A DNA stretch of 64,000 nucleotides from Fibrivirga algicola (GTDB lineage Bacteria; Bacteroidota; Bacteroidia; Cytophagales; Spirosomataceae), in contig NZ_WAEL01000001.1 of assembly GCF_011742925.1 (NCBI RefSeq), forward strand, positions 1,178,001 to 1,242,000, given 5' to 3'. Positions 9,301 to 17,530 of this stretch are shown here, one piece after another. The notes under the pieces are model-generated. The model was not told the DNA's origin, made no database searches, and saw only the letters and a list, made by a program, of their open reading frames with translations. The position numbers and the translations under genes were made by a program. Positions within the stretch are counted from its first letter, which is position 1; each line of letters opens with the position of its first letter.

Positions 9301-12300
9301 TTAGAAGCTGAGATCAAGGCCAAATCCGTAAAACACAGGTAGCGGGTAATTACGCGCACTGTTCGAGGCAGAACCCAGACTAAGGTTGTTATTGAACTCG
9401 GACGTTTCGGGGTCAATGAATTTGAGGGGCGTCAGCGTAAACAGGTTCTGACCAATCAGCGATACCCGCAGCCGTTGCACACCAATTTTCTGGGTTAGCT
9501 TATTGGAGATCGTATAACCGATCTGCACGTTTCTCAGCCGGGCGTAGGCGGCATTGTACCGGTAAACATCAGACCCGTTCCGCCAGTTGTTGGTGTTCGA
9601 AGGTGAGCCGATAGCGGCTAAGCGAGGATAGCGTGCATTCGGGTTGTCGGGCGTCCAGAAATCGGTCTGGTGCTCATACATGGTCGCCCCGTAATTGTAG
9701 TGGAACGGTTCGACTTCCTCACCCCGTAGCATGACATCGCGCTTGCCAACGCCCTGAATAAACAGGTTCAGGTCGAAGCCCTTCACGGCCAGCCGGTAGG
9801 TGAAGCCAAAGGTGTAACGGGGAAACGGATTGCCCAGTACGATCTTGTCGCTGTCGTCGATCTTACCATCCCCGTTGAAGTCGGTAAACTTTATATCGCC
9901 AGGCCCCACAGTAACGCCGTCTGGTTTTGGGGAATTATCTACGTCAGCCTGGTTTTGAAAGTAGCCATTGGTTTTATAGCCCCAATACTGCGTAATAGGC
10001 TGCCCTACTTTCCGGATAAAGCCAAAGGCATCGACGTTGGCAATTTGCTGATCGGAGCCGTAAGTCAGGGCCAGCAGGGTATTCTGATTATCGGCCAGGT
10101 TTACGCTGAAGCTCTGCTTCACAGACTTAGTATTCAGGTTGTAGGTAGCGCTGACTTCCCACCCTTTGTTTCTGACTTTAGCCACATTGAAGTCCGGAAA
10201 CCCCGCGCCAAACAGAAGTGGAATATCTTGCCGGCTGTACAAAATGTCGCTGGTCACCTTATTGAAGTAATCGACGGACAGGGTCAGCTTATTCTGCAGA
10301 AAACTCGCGTCGGCCCCAACGTTTAGCATCGCCGATTTCTCCCACGTCAGGTCTGGGTTGCCAAGGCTAAAGCCTGCCCCGCCCACAACCGAATTGTTGA
10401 AGCCATACGAGTTGGCGTAGTTGAAGTAGTTGGTCTGGTATTGATAAGCGTTTACATTCTGGTTGCCCACCAACCCGTAGGAAGCCCTCACTTTCAGACT
10501 GCTCACCGCATTCTGGGATTTCATGAACGACTCTTCAGACAGAATCCAGGAGCCGGCCAGCGAGGGAAAGAACCCCCACCGTCGGCCCGAAGCGAATTTA
10601 GACGACCCATCCTCCCGGAAGTTCCCCTCTAAAAAGTAACGGTCTTTGAACGAGTAGTTGACCCGGCCAAACACGGAGCTGATGCGCGTCTCGTTCGTAT
10701 TGGTGTTGCTGTTATAGGAATTGACCGGGTCAAGAATCGTCCCGGTGGTTGGCGTACCCAGGGCCGGATCGGTCAGGGTTTTCTGCAACTGAAACCCGTT
10801 AGATCGGTAATATTCGTCGGAGGCTCCCAACAACACCTTAAAACTGTGATTGCCTATTCGTTTGGTGTAATCGGCGAATGCCTGTACGTTGATCAGCGAG
10901 TTTTTGAAGCTGTTGTCAAAAACGGTCCGGTCGTTGCCATACACACCCGTCGGATAATTGTTGACCTGCAACCGGCGGAAAAAGGCATTGTTGGCATTCA
11001 GCGTTCCACCGGCTATCCCGGTAAGTTTGAGGTCTTTCGTCAGGCTAAGCTCCGCGTTCAGATTGGCGAAGAACTGGTCGTTGTCGGATAGATAATACCC
11101 TCCGCTTTCAAGCACACTTTTCACGTTGTACTGGGAAGCCACAGGATTGGTCAGGTAATTTCCATCTGCATCCTGAAAACTGTAGTTCAGCGGGACGCGG
11201 TCCGCATCGGCAAAAATGACCCAGTCGGCGTTACTGTGCGACTTGTTCTGCGATTTAACGTAGTTCAAAATCGTGTTGACCCGTAGCTTGCCAATGACGG
11301 ACAACTGGTTCAACCGCAGGTTGTATTTCTTGTAGCCGTAAGACGGGCCGACAAAATTGCTGCGCTGATCCTGAAGTCCCGCTGAGATCAGGTAGCTACT
11401 CGTGGCTCCCCCTCCGGCGATTGACAAATTGTGAAGTTGCTGGGGTGCACTTTGCAGAATAGACTGGCGCTCCCAGTCGCCGTTACCTTGCGCTCTCAGC
11501 GCCTGAATATCATCGGGTGTATAGATTGGAGGCAAACCTGAGTTGATCAGCGACAGGTTTTTGTAGTAAGCGTTATCCCAGGCACTGACCTTTTTCAGGC
11601 CGACGTAAGGCGTCTGCATGCCATAGCTACCGTTGTAGGTGACAGTGGCCTTCTGGTTGAGTTTTCCGCTTTTTGTCGTGATCAATAAGACCCCGTTGGC
11701 AGAGCGCGAACCATAAATGGCGGCTGAGCCCGCATCTTTCAGGACCGATACATTCGCGATGTCGTTGGGGTTAAGCAGGTTGATGTCCCCCCCGATTATC
11801 CCATCGATGACAATGAGTGGTGTATTATCGCCCAACGTACCTAGGCCACGGATATTGATGTTTACCCCGCTGCCCGGATTGAAGTTTGTCTGCTGAATGA
11901 TCAGGTTGGGCGACTCGCCTTGTAACGCCTGTAGCACGTTTGTCACGGGCTTGCTCTCGATACTCTGGGCTTTAATCTGATCAACCGCCCCCGTAAGCGA
12001 CAACTTATTCTGCTGTCCGTAGCCTACTACGACGACCTCTTCAAGCGATTGGCTTTCGTCTTGCGTCAACGTCACGTTAATGGTCCGCTCCTGGCCAATG
12101 ACGACGGTCTTTTTGGTGAAGCCAATGTAAGAGAAGGCAAGGCTACGCCCAACGTAATCATCCGGTAGGGATAGGCGGTATTTCCCATCAGCGTCGGTGG
12201 TGGTTCCCTGTGTTGTCCCAACGACACTAACCGTGGCCCCCGGTAAGGGCTTTTGCTGGTCATCGAGCACCCGACCGGTAATGTCAATTGTGAATGCCAC

Positions 12301-12441
12301 CACTGAGAATGGCCTGCCAGTGTAGGGAGAGGCTGATCCATAGCTGCCACCTAGCAGAAGGATTAACAGGACAAGAAGCGCTCGCTGCCTGCCAAACTGG
12401 GTGATCAGTCGATGCACCACTGGACGTATTGAACTGTTCAT
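9301..12441 (-). CDS. SusC/RagA family TonB-linked outer-membrane transporter
   Basis: The 1046-residue protein has a signal peptide, a carboxypeptidase-D-like regulatory domain (ITGRVLDDQQKPLPGATVSV, about residues 53-125), a SusC-type TonB box region (SLEEVVVVGYGQQNKLS), a plug domain with NIRGLGTLGDNTPLIVIDG and the SANGVLLITTKSG signature, and a 22-strand-type barrel ending in an aromatic residue (GFGLDLSF). It imports oligosaccharides across the outer membrane using TonB energy. It is paired with SusD directly downstream and lies 87 bp downstream of the MFS transporter stop. Length and motifs are normal for the family. Confidence 0.96.
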   Translation of the reverse strand: MNSSIRPVVHRLITQFGRQRALLVLLILLLGGSYGSASPYTGRPFSVVAFTIDITGRVLDDQQKPLPGATVSVVGTTQGTTTDADGKYRLSLPDDYVGRSLAFSYIGFTKKTVVIGQERTINVTLTQDESQSLEEVVVVGYGQQNKLSLTGAVDQIKAQSIESKPVTNVLQALQGESPNLIIQQTNFNPGSGVNINIRGLGTLGDNTPLIVIDGIIGGDINLLNPNDIANVSVLKDAGSAAIYGSRSANGVLLITTKSGKLNQKATVTYNGSYGMQTPYVGLKKVSAWDNAYYKNLSLINSGLPPIYTPDDIQALRAQGNGDWERQSILQSAPQQLHNLSIAGGGATSSYLISAGLQDQRSNFVGPSYGYKKYNLRLNQLSVIGKLRVNTILNYVKSQNKSHSNADWVIFADADRVPLNYSFQDADGNYLTNPVASQYNVKSVLESGGYYLSDNDQFFANLNAELSLTKDLKLTGIAGGTLNANNAFFRRLQVNNYPTGVYGNDRTVFDNSFKNSLINVQAFADYTKRIGNHSFKVLLGASDEYYRSNGFQLQKTLTDPALGTPTTGTILDPVNSYNSNTNTNETRISSVFGRVNYSFKDRYFLEGNFREDGSSKFASGRRWGFFPSLAGSWILSEESFMKSQNAVSSLKVRASYGLVGNQNVNAYQYQTNYFNYANSYGFNNSVVGGAGFSLGNPDLTWEKSAMLNVGADASFLQNKLTLSVDYFNKVTSDILYSRQDIPLLFGAGFPDFNVAKVRNKGWEVSATYNLNTKSVKQSFSVNLADNQNTLLALTYGSDQQIANVDAFGFIRKVGQPITQYWGYKTNGYFQNQADVDNSPKPDGVTVGPGDIKFTDFNGDGKIDDSDKIVLGNPFPRYTFGFTYRLAVKGFDLNLFIQGVGKRDVMLRGEEVEPFHYNYGATMYEHQTDFWTPDNPNARYPRLAAIGSPSNTNNWRNGSDVYRYNAAYARLRNVQIGYTISNKLTQKIGVQRLRVSLIGQNLFTLTPLKFIDPETSEFNNNLSLGSASNSARNYPLPVFYGFGLDLSF

Positions 12442-12528
12442 ACGGCTACAATTGAGTTAGGAAATGACACTGGATTTTAAAGGGGGATAGGCGTAGTTAA
12501 TTGATAATCAATAGCAAGGAAGGGGATT

Positions 12529-13941
12529 TCAAAGGGCATTATGCGTTCCTTTCCAATACGCATCGATGGCTTCCAGGGAACGGCCTTTGGTTTCGGGAAT
12601 CAGTTTCCAGGTTAGCCAGAGAGCCGGCGAACAGCATACCGCAAACAGCCAGAATGTCCAGGCAGACCCCACCTCCTCGAGCAGAAATGGCGTTAACTGA
12701 CCGACCAGGAAATTGCCGATCCAGAGCGAAAGCGTGGCTAATGCCATGGCTTTACCACGTATGGAATTGGGGAAGATTTCGCCAACCACAACCCAGCAGA
12801 CGGGTCCGAACGAAAACGCGAAGCAGGCAATAAAGGCCAGAATAAACAGCAGGATCCAGGGCCCCGATGTGATGTTCATCTGGAAGAGCGCGCCAATAAT
12901 CAGCAGCGATAGCACAGCCCCGCCAACGCCTACATACAGTAAGGGTTTGCGCCCCCACTTGTCGATCGTGAAAATGGCGACGAACGTGAAAGCTACATTG
13001 ACCAGCCCAATAGTCACCTGTCCCCCTAACGCATTATTGAGGGTAAAGCCAGCCTGTTCCAGAATTCTGGGGCCGTAATAGATCACGGCGTTGATACCGC
13101 ATACCTGCGACAAAAAAGGCAGGAGTAAGCCGATCCACAAGGCCCGCCGGTAGGTTGGCGTGAAGAGTTCACTCAGGTTACCGTGTCCCTCTTCGCCGGA
13201 TGCATTGAAGGCATCGATCTCTTGCTGAGCCGAAGCAGGGCCATCTATTCGGGTCAGAATGGCCTTTGCTTTTTGCTCCTGTCCACGTAGCAACAGCCAT
13301 CTTGGTGACTCAGGAACCAGTAGCAGGGCCAGCAGGAATACACCCGCCGGTACTGCCCCTAAGCCCAGCATGCCCCGCCACACCTGCGTCGATAAAATGG
13401 AGCCGAGGCTTTCATGACCGGCGTATTCACTGATGTGGCTGGCCAGATAGGCATTGGAAAAGTACGCGATTACGATGCCGATGGTCAGCGCTAACTGATA
13501 CAGGGATACCATCATACCCCGATAGCGCGAAGGAGCGAATTCAGAGATATACAGTGGAGAGACCATGGAGGCTACCCCAATGCCCAGCCCTCCCACCAAC
13601 CGGAAAGCGATCAACGTCGTGAACGTCGTGGCGAACATGCAGCCGATGGCTGATGCCAGAAACAAGACCGCCGAGAGGATCTGTACTAGTTTGCGCCCAT
13701 AGGCATCACTCAATTTGCCCGAGACACTAACGCCCACGATGCATCCCAGCAGGGCGCAGCTGACAAACCAGCCCTCTTGGATAGCGTCAAGCGAAAAATC
13801 GCTCTTGACCAGACTCACAGTACCCGATATCACGGCGGTATCAAAACCAAACAAAAAACCACCAAGTGCGGCTATCAGGCAAACCAGATACAGGTACGTA
13901 TTATTGGTCTTTTTCAAACCTTGATCCGTTGAGACAACCAT
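12529..13941 (-). CDS. sugar porter family MFS transporter
   Basis: I start the gene at ATG 13941 (470 residues); an upstream TTG in frame would add a polar stretch before the first membrane helix. Twelve membrane segments are apparent. Sugar-porter motifs are present: GGFLFGFDTAVISG in helix 1, GRKLVQ after helix 2, PESPRWLL before the central loop, GRKPLLY in the second half and PETKGRSLEAID at the C terminus. It should import a monosaccharide, probably mannose here, by proton symport across the inner membrane. It is the first structural gene after the regulator, and a 20-bp palindrome sits 60-79 bp upstream of its start, so regulation by the GntR protein is likely. Confidence 0.92.
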   Translation of the reverse strand: MVVSTDQGLKKTNNTYLYLVCLIAALGGFLFGFDTAVISGTVSLVKSDFSLDAIQEGWFVSCALLGCIVGVSVSGKLSDAYGRKLVQILSAVLFLASAIGCMFATTFTTLIAFRLVGGLGIGVASMVSPLYISEFAPSRYRGMMVSLYQLALTIGIVIAYFSNAYLASHISEYAGHESLGSILSTQVWRGMLGLGAVPAGVFLLALLLVPESPRWLLLRGQEQKAKAILTRIDGPASAQQEIDAFNASGEEGHGNLSELFTPTYRRALWIGLLLPFLSQVCGINAVIYYGPRILEQAGFTLNNALGGQVTIGLVNVAFTFVAIFTIDKWGRKPLLYVGVGGAVLSLLIIGALFQMNITSGPWILLFILAFIACFAFSFGPVCWVVVGEIFPNSIRGKAMALATLSLWIGNFLVGQLTPFLLEEVGSAWTFWLFAVCCSPALWLTWKLIPETKGRSLEAIDAYWKGTHNAL

Positions 13942-14000
13942 GTTACTTCGTTCATTAAGGGTTAGGGGAGCATAACTGATTACGTCGTTCAATTTCGTTT

Positions 14001-14020
14001 ATGTCTATATGTATAGACAT
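14001..14020. promoter_or_regulatory. palindromic operator upstream of the mannan locus
   Basis: The site is ATGTCTATA, two bases, TATAGACAT: two perfect 9-bp arms. It contains the core GTNTANAC, which is the consensus type reported for HutC/UTRA-class GntR regulators. It lies between the GntR gene and the MFS transporter, where the operon promoter should be. GTCTATAC recurs at the GntR gene's own start (14849-14860). No footprint is available; the role is inferred from symmetry, position and recurrence. Confidence 0.75.
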
Positions 14021-14101
14021 AGTTAAGCACAAAAAAAAGTGTTTCACAAGCAGCTTTTGATAACAGGCATAAGCACAACAGCTTACGAATTGCCAGCCAG
14101 C

Positions 14102-14836
14102 CTATTTGCGGGCGATGTCAATAGCGTATGTGAACCGATCTGCCCGGTAGTAGCCTACGTTAAACTCAACGACCCGCTCGCCCGGATCACAAACAATCCG
14201 CTTTCGTAACAGAATTGGCTCGCCTGGCTTTGTATGTAGTATGTCCGCCAACTGCTCGTCGGCCAGGGTAGCGCTGATTTCTTCTTTGGAAAGTACCACG
14301 ACCGTGTGATAATCCTTCTCCAGCATTTCGTAGAGCGGTTTAGAGAAATCTTCAGAACCAGTCAGACCTACGCGAGGGTGGAAATAGGAAACAAAGTAAA
14401 CAATAGGTCCTGCCTCTAATCCTCGGAGCCGTTCCAGCTTCAATACCTTCGAATCAATCTCGATCCCAAACACCTCAGCCGTATCCTGATCAGCCAGTGT
14501 CCAGCCCGCCTTGATTTCGTAGTTCTGGAATTCTACGCCTTTATCGTGCATCTCAAGCGTGAAGCTTGACCAGTTATTGAGCTTTGTCGTTATCCGGTTT
14601 TTGGCCACTTTAGTCCCAACCCCTTTCTTGCGGATCAACAGTTCTTCGTTAACCAGTTTGCTGATCGCCTGTCTAACCGTGTTCCGGGCTATACCAAACC
14701 GTTTGGCCAGATCGATCTCATTCGGAAAAAGCTTGCCTTGCTGATACTCTTCTCTATCGATCAACTCCCTGATAATTGTCTCTACCTGAAGGTGGAGCGG
14801 GATAGGGCTGCTGTGGTCGATATTAGATAATTGCAT
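14102..14836 (-). CDS. GntR family transcriptional regulator, UTRA domain
   Basis: I favour the ATG at 14836 (244 residues, MQLSNIDHSS), since the winged-helix domain begins about ten residues later; an ATG at 14860 and a TTG at 14899 are in-frame alternatives. The N-terminal half has the GntR pattern PLHLQVETIIRELIDR, NEIDLAKRFGIARNTVRQAI and the wing RKKGVGTKVAK. The C-terminal half is a UTRA ligand-binding domain with LERLRGLEAGPIVYFVSYF and EPILLRKRIVCD. Such proteins usually repress sugar genes and release DNA on binding a phosphorylated sugar. It lies 160 bp upstream of the mannan operon in the same direction. Autoregulation is suggested by an operator half-site just upstream of the start. 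Confidence 0.92.
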   Translation of the reverse strand: MQLSNIDHSSPIPLHLQVETIIRELIDREEYQQGKLFPNEIDLAKRFGIARNTVRQAISKLVNEELLIRKKGVGTKVAKNRITTKLNNWSSFTLEMHDKGVEFQNYEIKAGWTLADQDTAEVFGIEIDSKVLKLERLRGLEAGPIVYFVSYFHPRVGLTGSEDFSKPLYEMLEKDYHTVVVLSKEEISATLADEQLADILHTKPGEPILLRKRIVCDPGERVVEFNVGYYRADRFTYAIDIARK

Positions 14837-14848
14837 GTTCTTGTCCGA

Positions 14849-14860
14849 ATGTCTATACAT
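14849..14860. promoter_or_regulatory. operator half-site at the GntR gene start
   Basis: ATGTCTATACAT repeats one arm and the GTNTANAC core of the 20-bp palindrome at 14001-14020; the second arm is degenerate. It lies 13-24 bp upstream of the preferred GntR start codon and overlaps an alternative start, which suits autorepression. The inference rests on the shared 8-bp core. Confidence 0.55.
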
Positions 14861-15287
14861 ACTACAATGCAAATGTTGACGATTTTTGAATAAATGCAAA
14901 ATTTATTCCTAATTTTTCGCTGTAAAATCAAGTATCGCCTTCACTTTGTCAGCATTAGCTAACTGCAGCTAGCCAGCTGTTCGTAGTTAAGGCCTACCGT
15001 TAGTGCCTACGTGTTCTAGCAACGTCAGGCAATCTTGTAGTCGATTAGCCCGACTAGTGATCGAACAGCAAATGACTAAGTTAGCAGACCAGACTCTTGA
15101 AGCTAAGTCTACATGACCCGCTCTTCTGGAAGTGCATTCACTGTTACATATCAACTCGACAGAAACGTTTCATCGCTATCCTTTGGCGGTCTGCCTGTCA
15201 TTTTGGTGGTTTCACCGGCCTCAGGTTGGCCTGGTGGTCGCTAAAGAATAGTTTTACGCTATAACTTCCAAGCCCTACCTCTGTGCT
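14861..15287. other. intergenic region upstream of GntR gene and response-regulator gene
   Basis: This divergent gap holds the promoters of the minus-strand regulator gene and the plus-strand LytTR gene. I see no convincing gene or perfect palindrome in it, and no TAnnTTTG-type element with correct spacing that I would defend. Confidence 0.4.
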
Positions 15288-16079
15288 ATGAACGTATTCA
15301 TTGTTGAAGACGAAGAACTAGCTGTCCGTAAATTGACCAAGCTATTACAGGATGTAGATCCTACTCTTCAAATCGTTGGTACAGCTGCCAGCGTGCGGGC
15401 CTCGGTTAGCTGGCTGGAGGCCAATGTGCCGGGTCAATCTTCGGCGCCCGATCTGATTTTGATGGATATCGAATTGGCTGACGGGCAGAGTTTCGAGATA
15501 TTCGAGCAGACTACAGTTACTGCGCCAGTGATTTTCACGACCTCCTACGATGAGTATGCCCTACGCGCATTCAAGGTAAACAGCATCGATTACTTGCTTA
15601 AGCCCATCAAACGTCACGAACTTGAAGCCAGTCTGCAAAAACACCGGCGCCTGAACGCTACGGCCCCACCCGAGCCAGGCTCGCACATGTCGATTGATGC
15701 GCTGGTGCAACAGCTTCGGCAGCAGGTAGCGCCAGCTGAACACCGGCGTCGGTTTCTGGTACGCCACCTTTCACAATGGGTACCTGTCGATGTAGGGGAT
15801 ATTGCTTACTTCTATTCCGAGGAAGGCGTCAGCCTGTTTCGCACCCGTAGCAATCAGAAATATCCCGTCGATTATACCCTTGATGAACTGGAAGCCATGC
15901 TCGATCCAAGCCATTTTTTTCGGGCTAACCGGCAATTCATTATTGACATCAATTCGGTTCAGCAGATTCACCCGTACTTCAACAATAAGCTCAAACTGAC
16001 CTTGAAACCCGCCCCTGACGACGAGGTACTGGTAAGTCGGGAGCGCGCTACGGAATTCAAAAAGTGGATGGGTAAATAA
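15288..16079 (+). CDS. LytTR family response regulator
   Basis: The 263-residue protein has a receiver domain (residues 1-115) with acidic pocket E7-D8-E9, phospho-acceptor Asp60 in LILMDIEL, and Lys105 in LLKPIKRHE. A linker leads to a C-terminal LytTR DNA-binding domain (about 160-260) with FFRANRQFIIDINSVQQIHP and LVSRERATEFKKWMGK. It should act on DNA after phosphorylation by a LytS-type kinase. The best partner is the kinase gene at 16227-17270, which faces it tail to tail. Two further kinases of the same type at 24.0-26.2 kb have no adjacent regulator and could share this one (speculation). Confidence 0.93.
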   Translation: MNVFIVEDEELAVRKLTKLLQDVDPTLQIVGTAASVRASVSWLEANVPGQSSAPDLILMDIELADGQSFEIFEQTTVTAPVIFTTSYDEYALRAFKVNSIDYLLKPIKRHELEASLQKHRRLNATAPPEPGSHMSIDALVQQLRQQVAPAEHRRRFLVRHLSQWVPVDVGDIAYFYSEEGVSLFRTRSNQKYPVDYTLDELEAMLDPSHFFRANRQFIIDINSVQQIHPYFNNKLKLTLKPAPDDEVLVSRERATEFKKWMGK

Positions 16080-16226
16080 CACCTTACATGCACATCTGTC
16101 GAGCTGCCTATAAAGCGAGTTGTTGCCATGTAGGTACGTTCGGTCTGGCTATACTGGCTTTCCTGACCACCGCTCAGGAAAGCTGGAGCGCTTCCCACGA
16201 TAGCCATGCAAAACAGCCCGGCCCAG

Positions 16227-17270
16227 CTAGGTTGTCAGTAGATTCGGCTGGGGCACAATCAGCGGAATACCTACCCGGAATATTGCCTTGTCGTGATGGA
16301 TCAGCACCGATGAGTGATCGAGCAGTTTGTACTTCATGATAACGTTTTCAAGGCCAACCTGACCAGTGGGAACAGTGACCTTCCTGGCTTGTAAATTATT
16401 TTCAATATACAACTTCCCATCCTGGCTGAAGATGCGTATTGTCAGTGGACAACTGGTTGAGATAACGTTGTACTTGATTGCATTCTCAAACAGGATCTGG
16501 AGGGTAAGGGGCGGTATCAGGTACGTCATGTAATGCGCATCAATCGTCATTTTCAGGGAAATGCCGTCGCCATACCGGGTTTTTATCAGGTGAAAATAAG
16601 CATCAAGAAAAGCCAACTCGTCGGTGAGTGGGCAAAGCGATCGGCTATTCTGCTGAAGCAAATACCGATACACCGTCGATAGCTCGTCGAGGAACCGCTC
16701 GGCTTCAGTGGCATCGCTGGCGATTAGGGCCGATAGTGAGTTCAGGTTGTTAAACAGAAAATGAGGATTCAGCTGTGTCTTCAGCGAGTCGAGCTGGCTT
16801 TGCAGGTTTACTTTCTTCAATTCCTGCGTTTCGGTATACATCACCTGCCAGCGCTGATACAGGTAAATGCCTTCCAGAACAGCAGCAACCTGGATGGTGC
16901 CAACAACCGAAACAAGCGTGTTGAAAAAATAGGGTTGAAATGAAGACGCGCTACTGTCCTGCCAGAGTCCGATGAGCTGGTAGATGAATGTCTGGGTGAT
17001 ACGAATCAGGCTACAGAACACGACAAACCAAATAAGCTGGTAGACTATTCGCTTCAGAGTCTGTGCCAGTTCGGGGTAACGCCGTCGCGAGAGAATGATA
17101 CCTAGCCGGTTGGACTCCCAAACCAGTACAGCACCTATCGTAAAGAAAAAGGGAATCCGCCAGTCGTTAGGATAGGGTGTGTTCGTGTACCCATACATCA
17201 TCCATTGACCTATGAGCGCCAGCAACGGCACACCAGCGATTCGCATCCATTTATCGTTCAGTCGCTGCAT
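16227..17270 (-). CDS. LytS/YehU-type sensor histidine kinase
   Basis: The 347-residue membrane protein has about four N-terminal membrane segments (residues 12-140), a short coiled stretch, then the His_kinase block with phospho-acceptor His170 in TQLNPHFLFNNLNSL. The C-terminal ATPase region contains PPLTLQILFENAIKYN and a glycine-poor VGLENVIMKY. There is no periplasmic sensor domain, so it probably senses a membrane signal. It is convergent with the LytTR regulator at 15288-16079, with 147 bp between the stops, and the two likely form one system. Confidence 0.9.
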   Translation of the reverse strand: MQRLNDKWMRIAGVPLLALIGQWMMYGYTNTPYPNDWRIPFFFTIGAVLVWESNRLGIILSRRRYPELAQTLKRIVYQLIWFVVFCSLIRITQTFIYQLIGLWQDSSASSFQPYFFNTLVSVVGTIQVAAVLEGIYLYQRWQVMYTETQELKKVNLQSQLDSLKTQLNPHFLFNNLNSLSALIASDATEAERFLDELSTVYRYLLQQNSRSLCPLTDELAFLDAYFHLIKTRYGDGISLKMTIDAHYMTYLIPPLTLQILFENAIKYNVISTSCPLTIRIFSQDGKLYIENNLQARKVTVPTGQVGLENVIMKYKLLDHSSVLIHHDKAIFRVGIPLIVPQPNLLTT

Positions 17271-17419
17271 GGTGTACTTTAGTCACTAGGGCTTTGGTTA
17301 ACGGTATCAACGTCTTTAATGTATAGCTATCCCGGGTTGTGCGGAACAGGCACCTGCCTGAACAGGAATGAACTGGCCTTGAACCGCCACTTTTTGAGGT
17401 TGAACCGGTTGCCGACGCT

Positions 17420-17476
17420 AAATCGGCTGGTAGCAGCTAACTACACGAACGTGTTTAGCCTGCTACCAGCCGATTT
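17420..17476 (-). terminator. long hairpin downstream of the beta-helix lipoprotein gene
   Basis: Perfect 17-bp arms (17420-17436, AAATCGGCTGGTAGCAG, and 17460-17476) enclose a 23-base loop. It lies 54 bp past the stop of the lipoprotein gene that ends at 17531, so it could terminate that transcript; the T-run on the minus strand is short. Confidence 0.55.
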
Positions 17477-17530
17477 GCACAACAGATGCAATAGGCTGAG
17501 CGAATCTGTCTAGCTGCTGGGTGCCGATTA

